From Epiperipatus broadwayi (Eukaryota > Onychophora > Udeonychophora > Euonychophora > Peripatidae), in the NCBI GenBank assembly GCA_028023455.1, contig JAQFVV010006197.1, forward strand, positions 18,721,254 to 18,785,253: a stretch of DNA of 64,000 nt. Reading direction: 5' to 3'. This document shows, one piece after another, positions 35,040 to 47,846 of this stretch (position 1 is the stretch's first letter; every line of letters starts with the position of its first letter). Made by a program: the position numbers and the translations under genes. The notes beneath the pieces were generated by a model. The model had not been told where the DNA came from. It made no database searches and saw only the letters and a list, made by a program, of their open reading frames with translations.

Positions 35040-36025
35040 TTCTCTAAATCAGAATATCTCTGAATCTATCCCTCGACATCTCCTCCGCAAATTTTTGCTA
35101 ACATTAAACTTCATAAGCCAGATGCATCCCTGAGGCTTATGCTTGATTTCGGAGCGTCTCACTATTTTAATGCTTCTATTTTAATTAATCGACGGCTTAG
35201 ACGAATTAGGATTCGGAAGATATAATATCAAGTCATCTTTCAAGTTTGTAGACAAAATAAAAAATGCAGTCATGCAGCTAACATTTAAAATTGCATCTTT
35301 AGAGATTACAGAACTTTAAGAGTCTATTGATCATAAACAACTCATTGAATTAATTAATCACGAACTGGCAGCTAAGAACTTTTCACCTATGCATCTGGCA
35401 TTCATCATCGATTTCTTAAAATGGTTAGATGTGAATATAATTGCTATATTTAGAAATAAATGGTTTTGCATGCATAAGGGTTGGCCTATGGGCCTCCCAC
35501 TCAGTGGCATAATTTTCAGTATTGTTCTCAATGATTTTGAACAGCAAATTGTGCCTACACACTTCAGCATCACACCTGATATAATATATACATGTTATGT
35601 TGACAACATATTTATTGCTGCAACAGAAAGTATTATGCTTGACATACAAAATAACCTGCAGAACCTTATCAAGCTTAACTTCACCATAGTTTGGGAGAAC
35701 CTACAACAGGAAGTTAAATACTTAGATATTCACATTAGTAGAGACACACATAAGCTGGATTACCGAATGTTAGTAAACCCTCTTGAAGTAAGAGGCATAA
35801 TTCATCCTGACTCCTACACACCCCAAACTCACAGCCCATCAATATAGGACACAAACGGACAGTTATCAACAAAAAAGTTATCTGCTTTCATACCAATCCT
35901 GAAAATATTATTTTCTAACAATGGAATCAGGTTCACTTCAAAAAAACATGAAAAATATAACATACTCAGACATCTCCATACTCTTCTGAAACAAATAGAT
36001 GGGTTGAAAAAATAGTCCAACAACT
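35040..36025 (+). pseudogene. Penelope-like reverse transcriptase fragment
   Basis: The longest frame (35389-35847, 152 codons) shows MHLAFIIDFLKW, WFCMHKGWPMGLPLSGIIFS (the GLPMGSPLSP block), then IYTCYVDNIFIA, the YVDD catalytic box with the second Asp changed to Asn, and VKYLDIHISRDTHKLDYR. Upstream, broken frames give KPDASLRLMLDFG and HKQLIELINHELAAKNFS, further RT sequence. It belongs to the same family as the endonuclease fragments at 25843, 28803 and 41740. The Asp to Asn change would inactivate it. Confidence 0.85.
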
Positions 36026-36950
36026 AAAATAAGTGAATAAAATTAAGCATTATCAATTCTACATTGCACCACCATAACACATCAAGTGCATTCAATGTGG
36101 AAATTGCATACAAAATTTCTATTAAAAGGAAAGAAATCTATTTTAAATTTTGAATGAATAAAAGAAATGTAGATAACAGATATACTTAAAAATGAGTAGA
36201 AAATGAGAAAACTCTGCTTAAATTTTCTTAAGTTTGATACTACTTGTAAAGCTGAATCGGGTGACTGGGCTCAAACCATGTGATTCACACTAGATGTTAT
36301 CACACCAAAAGTAATAGTAAACCAAACTAAAACATTAGCAGCAGTACAATAAACTTTGCTCTTGAGTGATTATAGTACAAATGTTTACCTTAAGTGAATC
36401 TTTGGACTTGAAATTCAGCCTCAAATAAGGGCAGTAGGAATTATAAAAAAATGAGTAGTGACATCATCACATTCCTCTAAAAACAAACAAATTTCTGAAC
36501 ATGTCCACAGAGCTTCCAGATTGATGAAAGAAATGCTGTAACTATGTAACATTATCATATTAAAATGAGGTTCAATTATGCTTCTGCAATAACTAGTGAA
36601 AAAATATATCTACAAAGATTACAAATGGAATATAAATGAAGTGTCTATTATATATTATAAAATGAGTATATTATTTATCTGTCATATATATAAATGGGCA
36701 TTATGTTTTTAAATTTATACTTTGAAGAATTTATATATATAACTTAATAAGAATTTAAATATATATATAATTTAATAAGAATATAAAGTAGCAAATTTAA
36801 AATATTTTTAAATAATTAAAAAAAGGATATAAAAATAATGATAATTGCCAAAAATTAAATCAAAACAATGACTAAAAAATTTTAGTTAAGTATTTACTAA
36901 TTAGAGTGGATAGATAATTAAATTATGCTTTGTGGAATGTCAATGAAATC
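36026..36950. other. AT-rich spacer
   Basis: No feature recognised. Confidence 0.35.
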
Positions 36951-36954
36951 AGAT

Positions 36955-37490
36955 TATAAATGAAGATGGTTAATGAAGCAATTAATATTTTTTTGTTTAT
37001 TCAAGATATAATTTATAATACACGAGAGAATAAATAAAGAGAAAGAATATATAATACTCAACTAGAATAAAGAGCTAGAGATCAGATATATAAAGTGTTC
37101 CACACATATTCTTTACAAATCCTGGTTTATTATGTAAAGCATTTGTAATTACATCTTTATGGATATTATACTATAAGCTCTTATGTTTCAACCATGTTTT
37201 ATGAATTAGTTAATATGTGAATATTTGTAACCAGACCATATATGAAAATGATCAATACTGTAATTAATATAGTCTTGCCTATTCAAGATATAATTTACAA
37301 TACATTGTAAACAACAAAGAAAAAAAGAAAATATGACATCAACAGAATGAAGACAAAAGATCAGATATGTAAAATATTCCACATATTTTATTCTTTCTAA
37401 ATTCTGCTTTATTAATTGAGCATATGTATTTACATCCTTATGCATCTTATATTAAAATCTTTCTTCTATGTTTTATGGCCATATTTAAGG
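36955..37490 (+). repeat. Two-copy tandem repeat, unit about 275-280 bp
   Basis: The block with TTCAAGATATAATTTA, AAAAGATCAGATAT/GAGATCAGATAT and TTTATGGATATTATA/CTTATGCATCTTATA occurs twice, at about 36955-37200 and 37230-37490. There is no coding content. Divergence is appreciable. Confidence 0.65.
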
Positions 37491-37574
37491 ATCATTTCCA
37501 TATTTATAATATATAATACATAAGGTAAAATATATTAGATATGTTTATTAACTGAACAAAAATCTTTTAATTTC

Positions 37575-39065
37575 TATTTGAAGCCTTAAATTAGAACTTA
37601 AGATATAACAGACTTTGAAGATGGTTCAGGCTTGACTGAAATAATGATATCACTATTAAGAACTGCCAGAAAGATAATTGGTAATAAAATGAAAAGGATT
37701 ACCATTGTATGAAGAAAAGAAAGAATATGAAACTTTTTGAAATTAATTGCATTAAACAAAATTGAATATGTAGATTTGTAAAATGATATACAAAAAACCA
37801 GTTAATAATAACAAAAAAATATAATGTGGAATTGGTAAGAAAAGCTATAAAAAGAGAACAAAAGTAAATATAAAACATCTTAGCATTTGAAGGAAAGTTG
37901 TTTCTATAAAAACAAGAAAACTATTATTAAAAAAGAGATGACATCATGAAAAAAAGGAAGACTTCTATAAAAAAAAATTTAGTAATAAAAAATTTAAGTA
38001 TCTCCTGTGGTTATTATGTCTTTTGAATTGCCCAACATTTTAAATGAAATGAACCATGCAAATAAATCTATAAAAAAGAAAAAGATTCCCAGTAATGATC
38101 AAATTATAATCAATATCTTAATCAAAGCATGTGAAAAATAGAAAAATTATTGACAAAGTTCTATACCAAATGTTTTCTTGAAGGTTTATGATGATGATAT
38201 TTTAGTTGTATTTATATATTGGACTATTTCCATCATCTAATATAAGTACTGAATGTCTTTAGAAAAATTTAACTTTATTTAAATATTCCAAATACATTCA
38301 ACTGTTAGTAATAGCACACAGGTTAATATATGCACAATGTTTTAAGAGGTATATTAACCTGTGTGTTATTACTAATAGTTGAATGTATTTGGAATATTCA
38401 AATAAAGTTAAATTTTTGTAAAGACACAGTCCAATATATAAATACAATTATATAGCAAATGTCTAAATAGTAACAATATACAAAATGATTGGATAAAAAA
38501 AATATTAGAAATTATATACCTATTATTCTTTTATTTGTTTTCTACAAAAATTTTACCAAGATAATTATAATGCTTCTATAGCAAACTTTGGATTCTAACT
38601 AACCAAAAGACCATTCTAGATTTAAAAGTGATTTTAGCACAGTGAATACATTTAAGTAATTATAGATTATAGAAATGTCCAGTATATATAAATTGCCATT
38701 GTACTTTGTATTAAAAGGCATTTGATATAAACATTTTTATGGTAATTAAAACATTAGATCATTAAGATATAGATTCAAAATGTTTGACATATTTTGAAGA
38801 ATATTTATCAAAATGTAACAGCAATAATTACATCCTATGATGATAATAAGAACACTGACATCGGCGAGGGTGTACATTAAGGTAATTCTATATCTGCAAA
38901 ACTTTTCACAGCTGTTTTATAAAATATATTTTGTGGATTAAACTGGGAAACAAAGAGAGTAAACATAAATAGATACTATTTAAGTCATCTAGATTTTGAA
39001 GATAATGTTGTTGTTTTTGCCTAATAATGCACCAGAGCTTCAGGAAATGTTGCAATAAATATACG
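37575..39065 (+). pseudogene. RTE LINE copy 3 (linker to RT), decayed
   Basis: Collinear with about 53730-55030 of the full-length RTE, including the ANKSIKKKKIPSND-type block at 38050-38110, the TLDSN and FDI-type RT segments and SHLDFEDNVVVFA near 38985, where FADD reads FEDN. Reading frames are lost. A palindromic element is inserted at 38174-38450. Confidence 0.75.
38174..38450. mobile_element. Palindromic element P with 12-bp target duplication
   Basis: Inverted arms 38206-38331 and 38349-38447 face each other over a 17-bp loop. Flanks are TATACCAAATGT (38162-38173) and TATAGCAAATGT (38451-38462), one mismatch apart. Sequence on either side continues the RTE reading (compare 54365-54390), which proves insertion and defines the duplication. 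A single-arm relative is at 28388. A 12-bp duplication is longer than most cut-and-paste transposons make. Confidence 0.8.
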
Positions 39066-39084
39066 ATTAAATTAAGAAAAGACC

Positions 39085-40175
39085 ATGATCCCAGGACTAT
39101 TTGCTTCAGTAGATGAATAAGTCAATAAAAGCATTAGGCAAATGGCTTTTACATTTTGTGACTTTAGTATACTGTAAGGTTTTTGTATATAGATATAACT
39201 TCATGTAATTAGACTTCACATTAGATATATAATGTAAGAGATTGATATAATGGATATTGATTCATTCATATAATATAATAATAACTGATCAATGTTTTGG
39301 TACTGATCTCTAATTATAATTAATTGCTTTTATTCTATTTTTAAATTTATATAAAATATTTTACGTATTGAAATTCATATCGGAAAGGAAAAAATGGAAA
39401 AATATCTAATAATAAAGTACTTATTAATGAAATACTGTATTAATTTATTTAAATAGAAAAAGATTAGACAATCCAGAAAAGATCATGATTCCAGAATTTT
39501 TTTGCCTATAATATAAGGATTCTAGAGGTAGGCAGCTTTCACTTTTTATGATTTTAGTATATACTGTAAGGTTTTTGTATATACATATAACACCATATAT
39601 TATGACATATATATATATATTAGACATATAATGTAAGAAATCGATATAATGCATATTGATCATTCATCACATATCCTGGAAAAATTATGTAAATAATAAT
39701 TGATCAATGTTTTGTTACTGTTGTCTAATTATAATTAATTGCTATTATTTTATTTTTAAATTTATATGGAATATTTTAGGTGTTGAAATTAATTGGTCAT
39801 ATTGGAAAGAAAAAATTATTGTTAATAAAGTGTTTATTAATGAAATATTATATTAATTTATTTAGATAGCAAAAGACTAGACAATCCAGAAAAGACCATT
39901 ATGCCAGAACTATTTGCCTCTATAGATTAAAAATATATATATATGGATTCTTAGGCAGGTAGCATTCATTTTTTATGATTTCAGTATACTGTAAGGTTTT
40001 TGCATATTAAACTATCACATTAGACATATAATGTAAAAAGATTGATATAATGCATATTGTCCATTCATGATATATCCATAGAAAAAATTATGTAAATAAT
40101 AACGGATCAATGTTTTGCTACTTTTATCTAATTATAATTAATTACTATTATTCCATTCTTAAATACATATTAAAT
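39085..40175 (+). repeat. Tandem repeat, unit about 400-415 bp, nearly three copies
   Basis: Unit starts are marked by AGACCATGATCCCAGGA (39083), AGATCATGATTCCAGAA (39478) and AGACCATTATGCCAGAA (39893). Later markers TATACTGTAAGGTTTTTG and TCTAATTATAATTAATTG recur in each unit. It is AT-rich, non-coding and satellite-like. Confidence 0.75.
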
Positions 40176-41107
40176 AAATATTTTCATTCAGTTGAATCTT
40201 TATAAATTAATGCATATTTGGTGATACATATTTTGCTATGACTGATTGATAATTATATAAGTTCTTTATATATTTTAACTTCACAAACTGTAATCCTTTT
40301 TTTATATTCTCATTTGTTTTGAACAAACTTTTAATAGTGCAGTTTTTTGTTGTTTTTTTTGGCTTTTAGATTTCATATAACATTGTAATTCAATATGTAT
40401 GATTTACATAGCACATAGAAAAATTTAATATCTGCAAAATAATGTTATTGACATTATACTCTTTGAAAATATGATGTAATATAATAGTGTCAGGTATCAG
40501 AAACTATGCTATAAATTAATTTTTCTCTTTTGTCATCAAATATATTGAAAATAAATTTTTAGGAGATTGAAAAGTTTTGACTTAATATCATGCAGAATTG
40601 GAAATCAATGTGTATTACAGATTATAGATATTCATATAGCATAAAGGTAATTAATCTCTTTGGACCCAATGTTTTATCAATTTATCTTTTCGTTTGACAG
40701 TTCTGCTATGAAATTAGTTTGTGTATATTTTTGAGATAACATGAGGTCTGATCAAAAATAGTCAGAAAATAAAAACATTGTGATGCATGAATTTTGGAAT
40801 AATAGTATTCTATCCATACAATGAAGGCTATGCTATTAGATATTGTACTCTATTTCTAAATTGTTGATAATCTCATATTTTCTTCTTTTATTTTAGAATT
40901 TTTTATAGATTTATAAAGTTAATATAATTTAGAATATTTCATTTGAATAGTATTTTATTGATCGGTGGCCCTATAGATGGTTAACAGGTTTTTTTACTTA
41001 AGAAATTTTCATTGTTATTTTTAACACTGATATGTATTAACATGATCACCTTTTTAAAATCCTTTTGCAGATTGTATTGTATTTTTTTAACATTAATAAG
41101 AATTAGA
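40176..41107. other. AT-rich spacer
   Basis: Nothing recognised. Confidence 0.35.
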
Positions 41108-41575
41108 TTTTATTTATCCATCGCAAATTTAAATTTAAATTCATACACGGGATTATGTAAAGTTTAATTCAATATTTTATTTAGATGATTTATACTTCCA
41201 TTCTTGTTAATTTATCACCTATATAAGCATGATAGTTCTTCTATAATTGTATTCTTATTTTTTTCATTTTTACAGTTGGTTCATTGAAAACCATGTAGTT
41301 AACCCAATTCAACCAAGGATGTTAACTCCCTTACTATGCATTATCTATTGATATATGATAGATTTATAGCGATGAATGCTCAATCCGATCTAGATAAGAT
41401 GAGTTCTGACCTAGTCTATTATTTGAAGTCAGAGTGAGATATGACATTCCCTCCTCTGGCTAAAATTAGCTCTGAAGAACAGTCATTGGGTGTATTGGTA
41501 GGTATCTTCACTTTGTAGAATCATCTGGCTTGGTGATCTCAGCAGGTTCAGTGTTATCATCTGTGGATCTTAGAG
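41108..41575 (+). repeat. Direct repeat Q, left copy
   Basis: About 470 bp matching 43174-43655 in the same orientation, with TTTACAGTTGGTTCATTGAA, ATGAATGCTCAATCC and GCATTGGTAGGTATCTT-type markers. A partial third copy lies at 42860-42990. The two full copies bracket a PLE fragment and repeat R1 and could be terminal repeats of a composite element. Confidence 0.7.
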
Positions 41576-41739
41576 CTAATGCAGGTTCATTGCAGCTGGT
41601 TGATGACCCATCAACTTTGTCATCTGATGGGGCTTTGCTGTTAGCTGGTAGCATGCTATTTAACTTTAGTTGGTTTCTATGATGATGATGTTGTTCACCA
41701 GCAGTTTACCCACTACTTTTTGTACTCATTAATAACACT

Positions 41740-42200
41740 AAAGATAAGATCACTCCAGATGTCATCTCACAAGTTGTGTATAAGATGACTTATCCACAAA
41801 ACAACTGACAAGCCTTATATTACAGGGAAATTAAAACTATCATCACTAATAGAGTCATTCAGCATAAATAAGTTTATCACAAAACAAAAAAATATACAAG
41901 AAGGCAACTCCATCTTTAGTGAACATGAAAGAACAACATGCCACATATTTGAGCCAGCCAATGCCAGCATTATGTGTGCTGAGAAACATGAGACTAAATG
42001 CAAAATTAGAGAGGCATTCCACATAACCAAGGATCCCAAGGCCATTAATAGAAGAGAGGCCTGATTTGCTCTTTCTCAGAGATGGCAGCTGTAAGCAATT
42101 TGCATTAATTTGCATAAAACACTAAACAAAAATTAGTTTTTACAGACTATTAGTAATTATGATTATGAGAGCAAAGTCTCTTGAAAGCACTTAGCTAAAT
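41740..42200 (+). pseudogene. Penelope-like GIY-YIG fragment and tail
   Basis: In broken frames the plus strand reads DVISQVVYKMTYPQ, ALYYREIKTIITNR, EHERTTCHIFEPANASIMCA, then KCKIREAFHITKDPKAINRREA, matching the endonuclease at 25843. The tail with TTTGCATTAATTTGC and GCAAAGTCTCTTGAAAGCAC follows. The minus ORFs at 41815 and 41855 are shadows. Confidence 0.8.
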
Positions 42201-42394
42201 TTAAATTGCACTTATAATTCTAAGATTGAACTAGCTACATTGTCTGTGCATTATGCATATATAGTGAATGTTATTATCCAATACATTGTCTGTGTGTTAT
42301 GCACACACACATATATATATATATTGAATGTTATTATCCAATGAAGTAAATAATTTACATACTCGTATTTATAATATATTTTACAATAGCTATG

Positions 42395-42845
42395 CTGTGC
42401 CTGCTACTGTTGGCTAGATATAGCTCTAGTTCTGGATTGAACTATAGAGACTGCACTTTCCTTTCCATTTGTATTTTGGACAGTCTGCCTCATGAGTAGA
42501 TTTGATTGCATTTCTGGCTGTACTTCATCAGCTTGCCATATGCCAATGTTTGGTTTTAGCAGCTTCCAGTCCCAAACATGGACTTGCCTCATTGTGTCAC
42601 TCATTTATTTTAACTGCTATTGTCTGGAAAATTAAGAGTCTATCATTCAGCTTTGTGACAGTAGTTCTCTGGGAATGGTGTATGCTGTCATTCAGGTTTG
42701 AAAGTAGTCTCTGCAGAACATGTATGGAGAATGTGAATTCTGTCTTTCAGCTTTATAATAGTAGTCCTCTGATCCTACCTTCAAAGACTATTTATTGTTA
42801 GATCCCCATTCTTAATGGAAACATTCAGATTCAGTGAGCATCATC
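42395..42845 (+). repeat. Dispersed repeat R1, second copy
   Basis: Reverse-complement relative of 18895-19300, with the short internal units containing CTGTCTTTCAGCTTTATAA and AGTAGTTCTCTGG. The 99-codon ORF at 42502 lies inside and has no known motif, nor is it conserved as a frame in the other copy. Confidence 0.65.
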
Positions 42846-43173
42846 ATCTATTGGTTTGTATTTGCCATTGGCTATGCATTATCTGTCTGTATACACGTAG
42901 GTCATGGTCATGAAACCTCAATCCAATCTAGATAAATAGAATTTATCCTAGTTTATTATTTGAAGTCAAGGTAAGATATGACAAATTACATTTCATTTAT
43001 CAGTAACTATCAGATAGTTAGATTGGCTGTGTAATTTTTACTTTAAAAAAATATTCTAATGTTTTGTACAGATTAGGGTAATGATAACATAAAGAACTTG
43101 AGAATGAAAAACCTATGAATTGCACCTCAACTTTATCACTTCTGATAATCAAACATTTTAGATCTGCAGATTT

Positions 43174-43655
43174 TATTTATCTATAGGAATCATTACTTCA
43201 AACACAAATTTAAATTCGGAAATGGCATTACGTAAAATTTGGTTCAATATTTTATTTAGATGGTTTATATTCCCATTACTGTTAATTTATCAGTTATATA
43301 AGCATGATAGGTCCCCTATAATTGTATTTTTATTTGTTTTCATTTTTACAGTTGGTTCATTGAAAACTACATGACTAACCCAGTTCAACCAATGATGTTA
43401 ACTCTCTTATTATGCATTGTCTATCTGTATATGCATAGATTCATGGTGATGAATGCTCAATCCAATCTAGATAAAATTAGTTCTGGCCTAGTCTATTATT
43501 TGAAAGCAGAGTGAGATATAACCTTCCCTCCCTCTGACTAAAATTATCCCTGAAGAATATAGTCATCGGGTGCATTGGTAGGTATCTTTGCTTTGTAGTT
43601 TCATCAGGCTTGTTGATCTTCTCAGAAGGTTCAGTCATCATCTATGGATTGTGGA
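43174..43655 (+). repeat. Direct repeat Q, right copy
   Basis: See the left copy at 41108; the offset is about 2076 bp. Confidence 0.7.
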
Positions 43656-44869
43656 ACTACTTTTTTAAAAATTAGAATGAAATTGAAAGAAACTTATCGC
43701 TAATAAATATTATTAAAGTATATTTACTTAATCATTTGTCAATCTGAATTTAATAATTTTTCAATATAAGCAATTGGAAATTAATGGTTTTGATTAATGA
43801 AGCTTCAGGAATTCTTTCCCACTGCAAATAGATTAAACGCATTTGATGATAGCTATACTTTCAGATATGCATGGACATTTGGTCCATGAGTTGCAATTAT
43901 TTAGCAGAGCATCACCTTGATTTAATAACCTTTTCACAATGTAGGATGATTTAGTTACTGGTGCAACACATTAACTATTACTGTATACTGTAACTTACTA
44001 TAATAATTAAATTTGTTTTGCCTAATATAAGTCTTTCTGAAAAACATTTAAATCCACAAAACAAGAGATGCATTCCTACAAATATTTTTTTTGTAAATTA
44101 TTGTGTCTCAAACTCATTAATTCCTTTTGTAATCTGCCATAATATATCAATATAAAATTGTTACATGATTCAAAATGATACAAATTTATCAAATAGATAT
44201 ATTAATCATAATATTTAGAAACAATTTACTTTCTTCTTATAGTTAAAATTATTTACATAGTTTATTTAAACAGTAATTATTACAAAGCTTTATATATAAA
44301 TAAAATTAATTATATTTATTAACCTTTTGATCTCATCAAAACTTTAAAATTATATTATCACATGCATGCCTAAGTATTATAATGTAATATGTATATATAT
44401 ATTGCTTGCATGTGTATATATATATATACTATATTTAAAAAAATTAATGAAGTATTTCCACACCCTAAGATAAAATTCTTTTGGAGTGTCATTGTGTATA
44501 TGAAATTCCATGTGGAATTTGTTTCTATGCATACACTGGATAGACCAATCACATAATAAATATAAAAAAGGGAAGAACACATTTTGGCAGTTAGAGAAAA
44601 ATCTAATTCATCAGCCATTTATTCACATATTAAATTAACTAATCATGACATCAATTTTAATAAAACACATGTTCTGGCAAAAATTGGACAATATGCCCAG
44701 AGACTGCTAAGGGAAGCTATAGAGATTTTTAAAAGGTCTAACAGCATAAATGAGAAATGTGAATTAAAGAAAATTAACAATATTTAAAAAAAGTATTGGA
44801 GGATAAAATATTTTTTAAAGCTTCTCTATCAATAGAATTTGAGAATGGGGAGAAAATAACAAAGGACAC
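43656..44869. other. AT-rich spacer
   Basis: Nothing recognised; short (TA)n runs near 44395 and 44415 account for overlapping small minus-strand ORFs. Confidence 0.35.
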
Positions 44870-45000
44870 CACACACATTTCTTTGATTTGAAAAAGAAGA
44901 AGCTCTGAGGAAAATATTTGTTATTGTCATGTCAGCTTTTTAGATATTATATTTTTATAAAATGGAAGCTTCTGGAAATAATACTATGAATTCATCATTT
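44870..45000 (+). repeat. Single arm of palindromic family D
   Basis: Matches the right half of 59778-60024, including AAGAAGAAGCTCTGAGGAAA and AATAATACTATGAATTCAT. GAAA of the hammerhead-like motif is lost. Confidence 0.65.
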
Positions 45001-45424
45001 ATCTGAGAGAATATTAATCTTGTAATAATAAAATGGTCTTATTTAGACCACACACTGGTTACCAAATGTAATAGTAAAAAAATATATAAACTTGTAAGAA
45101 TGCTTATCTAATGTTCAGATTAAGTAATATGAATAGAAAAATAAAGACTCTCAAGGGTTTAGATTAATGTGAAATGGAATATAAGCAAACAAATCATTTA
45201 GATTAATAATATATAGTTTAAATTACAAAGAGATTTTATAGGAATTCAAATATGTTTTTAAATAGGTAATAAATATTTATATTTTTCTACATTATTATAA
45301 TTATTTATTTCTCAAAACATCTTATTAATTTATAAACTAATATATATGTGTGCTGTATGCACATATAATGAAGCTAGAACATAATATAAAAACTATTAAA
45401 TTGTAGAGCTTAGTACTTTCAAGA

Positions 45425-45800
45425 GACTACTTGCTCTCATACTCATAACTGTTGTTGTTGTAACTGCATTGTAGAAATGGAAATTATGCAGATTGATGCA
45501 AATGAGTTATAATTGCCATTTCTGAGACAGAACAAAGCATGCTTTTCTATTGATGGATTTGGGGTTGCTAGCTATGTGAAATGCCTCTTTAATCTTGCAT
45601 CGGGCATCATGACTTTCAGATCATATGTTGTTGGCAGTGATGGGTTCCAAATTTATGGCCTCATGCTCTTTCATGTTCATAGATGATGGAATTGCCTTCT
45701 TGCTTGGTTTTAGTTTTATTGTAGATATATTTGTGTTGTGCTACTCTATTGGCTGGCATTTGGCTTGTGGGCAGATCATTTTGTACACCATCTGAGGAGC
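45425..45800 (-). pseudogene. Penelope-like GIY-YIG fragment and tail
   Basis: The reverse complement gives VYKMICPQ, SNSIIYEHERA and CKIKEAFHIASNPKSINRKACFVLSQKWQL, then the TTTGCATCAATCTGC tail. It is closest to the copy at 41740 and lies in opposite orientation. Confidence 0.75.
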
Positions 45801-46002
45801 TCGGTATGGTTCTACATTTTGAGTTGTTTTATTTAACTTTTTAGAAATGCTAGAATTTTTTACCAGTCATAATGTATATAAACATGTGAATAAACAATAA
45901 ATGAATGAATGTAATAATTTAATTGCTAATGATTATGGAAAAACAATTTAATTAACAAAAATTAATAAGTATTAACATAAACAACAACAACAATAACAAT
46001 AA

Positions 46003-46267
<265 letters not shown>

Positions 46268-46281
46268 GCAGCAGCAGCAGT

Positions 46282-46929
46282 TGTAGTAGTACATAAAATC
46301 AAAAAGCAAATAAAATATTAATTGTCAAATAGTTTACACTTGAATAGATTACTATTTATATATTATATTTATATTATTTTCTGACTGTATCTATCATGTG
46401 TTGTAAACAATACACTAAGAAAGCAAAAAAAATAGGCTATATATTAGAACAATTATTGTTAAATAAATGCATAAAGGTATATTTTGCAAGACTTCATTAC
46501 TATGTTCAATTTGTTTACTATTTTTATTATCAAAATAAACATAAGCTTATTAATTTTCATTTCATTAAATATATTTATGCTATACATGTTTATTAAATAT
46601 ACAAACTTTTATTAATATCACCCATAAATATTTATACATGAAATTTTTTTAAACATAAATAAAGAAACAAATCATTAAAAACATGTTTTTATTTTGTCTA
46701 CATTAGACTCTTCTTTTTGGTAACGATATATTTTTCTTTTATACTAACAAACATATGTATTTTAATTCACATGGAATGCCCATCAAATTGCAACCCCATC
46801 AAAAAACAATATTTATTATATACAATAAAAAAATTTTGCTCCACTTACATATTGTATATAAAAACAAAAAAAAATATGGTTCAAAATCAACTCCATATAT
46901 TCTTTTGAAAATATCATGGCATGTTTTGT
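46282..46929. other. AT-rich spacer
   Basis: No feature recognised. Confidence 0.35.
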
Positions 46930-47314
46930 TATGTACATAAATATTATAAGTAAGCCATATTTATTATAAATTATTAGCATTCCATTAAAATTATCCATTT
47001 TAATGGATATTTTTGTAGTATAATTTTTATTACAACATTCTCAACCAAAATAGGTAATGGTTTCTATCTATTTTTAACATTTTGTTAAGGGATGTAATCA
47101 TAAACATTATGTACATAAATATTATATATAAGCCATATTTATTACAAATTATTAGCATTCCAGTAAAAGTATCTATTTTAATGGATAATATTTTAGTAGT
47201 GTAATTTTCACTACACTATTTTCATGCAAAATGGGGAATGGTTTCTATCTACCTTTAACACACTTTGTGGAGGGATATAATTATAAATATATGATCAGAG
47301 AAAGATCTATGATG

Positions 47315-47358
47315 CCCAAGATGCACATTTCATACTGAACCAGCACTCATCAGTTGAC
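47315..47358 (-). ncRNA. Hammerhead ribozyme A4
   Basis: Minus strand: GTCAA, core CTGATGA, helix II region GTGCTGGTTCAGTAT with G-U closing pair, GAAA, helix III A-U-G/C-A-U with UG loop, cleavage after UC between 47320 and 47319, then TTGGG. Helix III differs from the 33-kb copies by an A-U to G-C exchange, a compensatory change that supports selection for the fold. Helix II keeps five pairs through wobbles. Confidence 0.8.
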
Positions 47359-47802
47359 CCAGACTACCCTCTCTTACACATATTTTTATCATTGTTCAGT
47401 ATATATATATTGTTAGCAAATTACTACAATTTATAAGTGTCAAAGGTGCTAACCTCATAACTTTCACACAAATCACTTAATAAAAGTAATAATTTTATTA
47501 GTCATTTATTAGAGTAGAGATTATCAAATAATGGATAATTCTTTAGTGTAATTTTCACTACACCACTCCTACACAAGGTAGAAAATGGTTTCTACCCACT
47601 CTTAACAGAACAGAAATATTATCCATTATTGGATAATCTCTAGTCTAATAAATGACTAATAACAATTATTAATATGCTTTCATTAATTTATTTGTGTCCA
47701 AGTTGTGAGGGCAAAATGTTTGACACATCAATTAAATTGTCGTAATTTGCTATCTATATATACTGAACATTGATAAAAATATGTGTAAAAGATTGTGGTC
47801 TG

Positions 47803-47846
47803 TATCACTGATGAGGGCTAGTTCTACATAAAATGTGCATCTTGAG
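47803..47846 (+). ncRNA. Hammerhead ribozyme A5 (inactive relic)
   Basis: CTGATGA (47808-47814) and TGTGCATC are kept, but GAAA has become AAAA (loss of the invariant G) and helices I and II are mismatched. It is the inverted partner of A4. Confidence 0.6.

Noticed and set aside
42520-42560. Minus-strand CTGATGA with GAAA as a possible hammerhead
   Set aside because: The intervening segment cannot form helix II and helix I does not pair.
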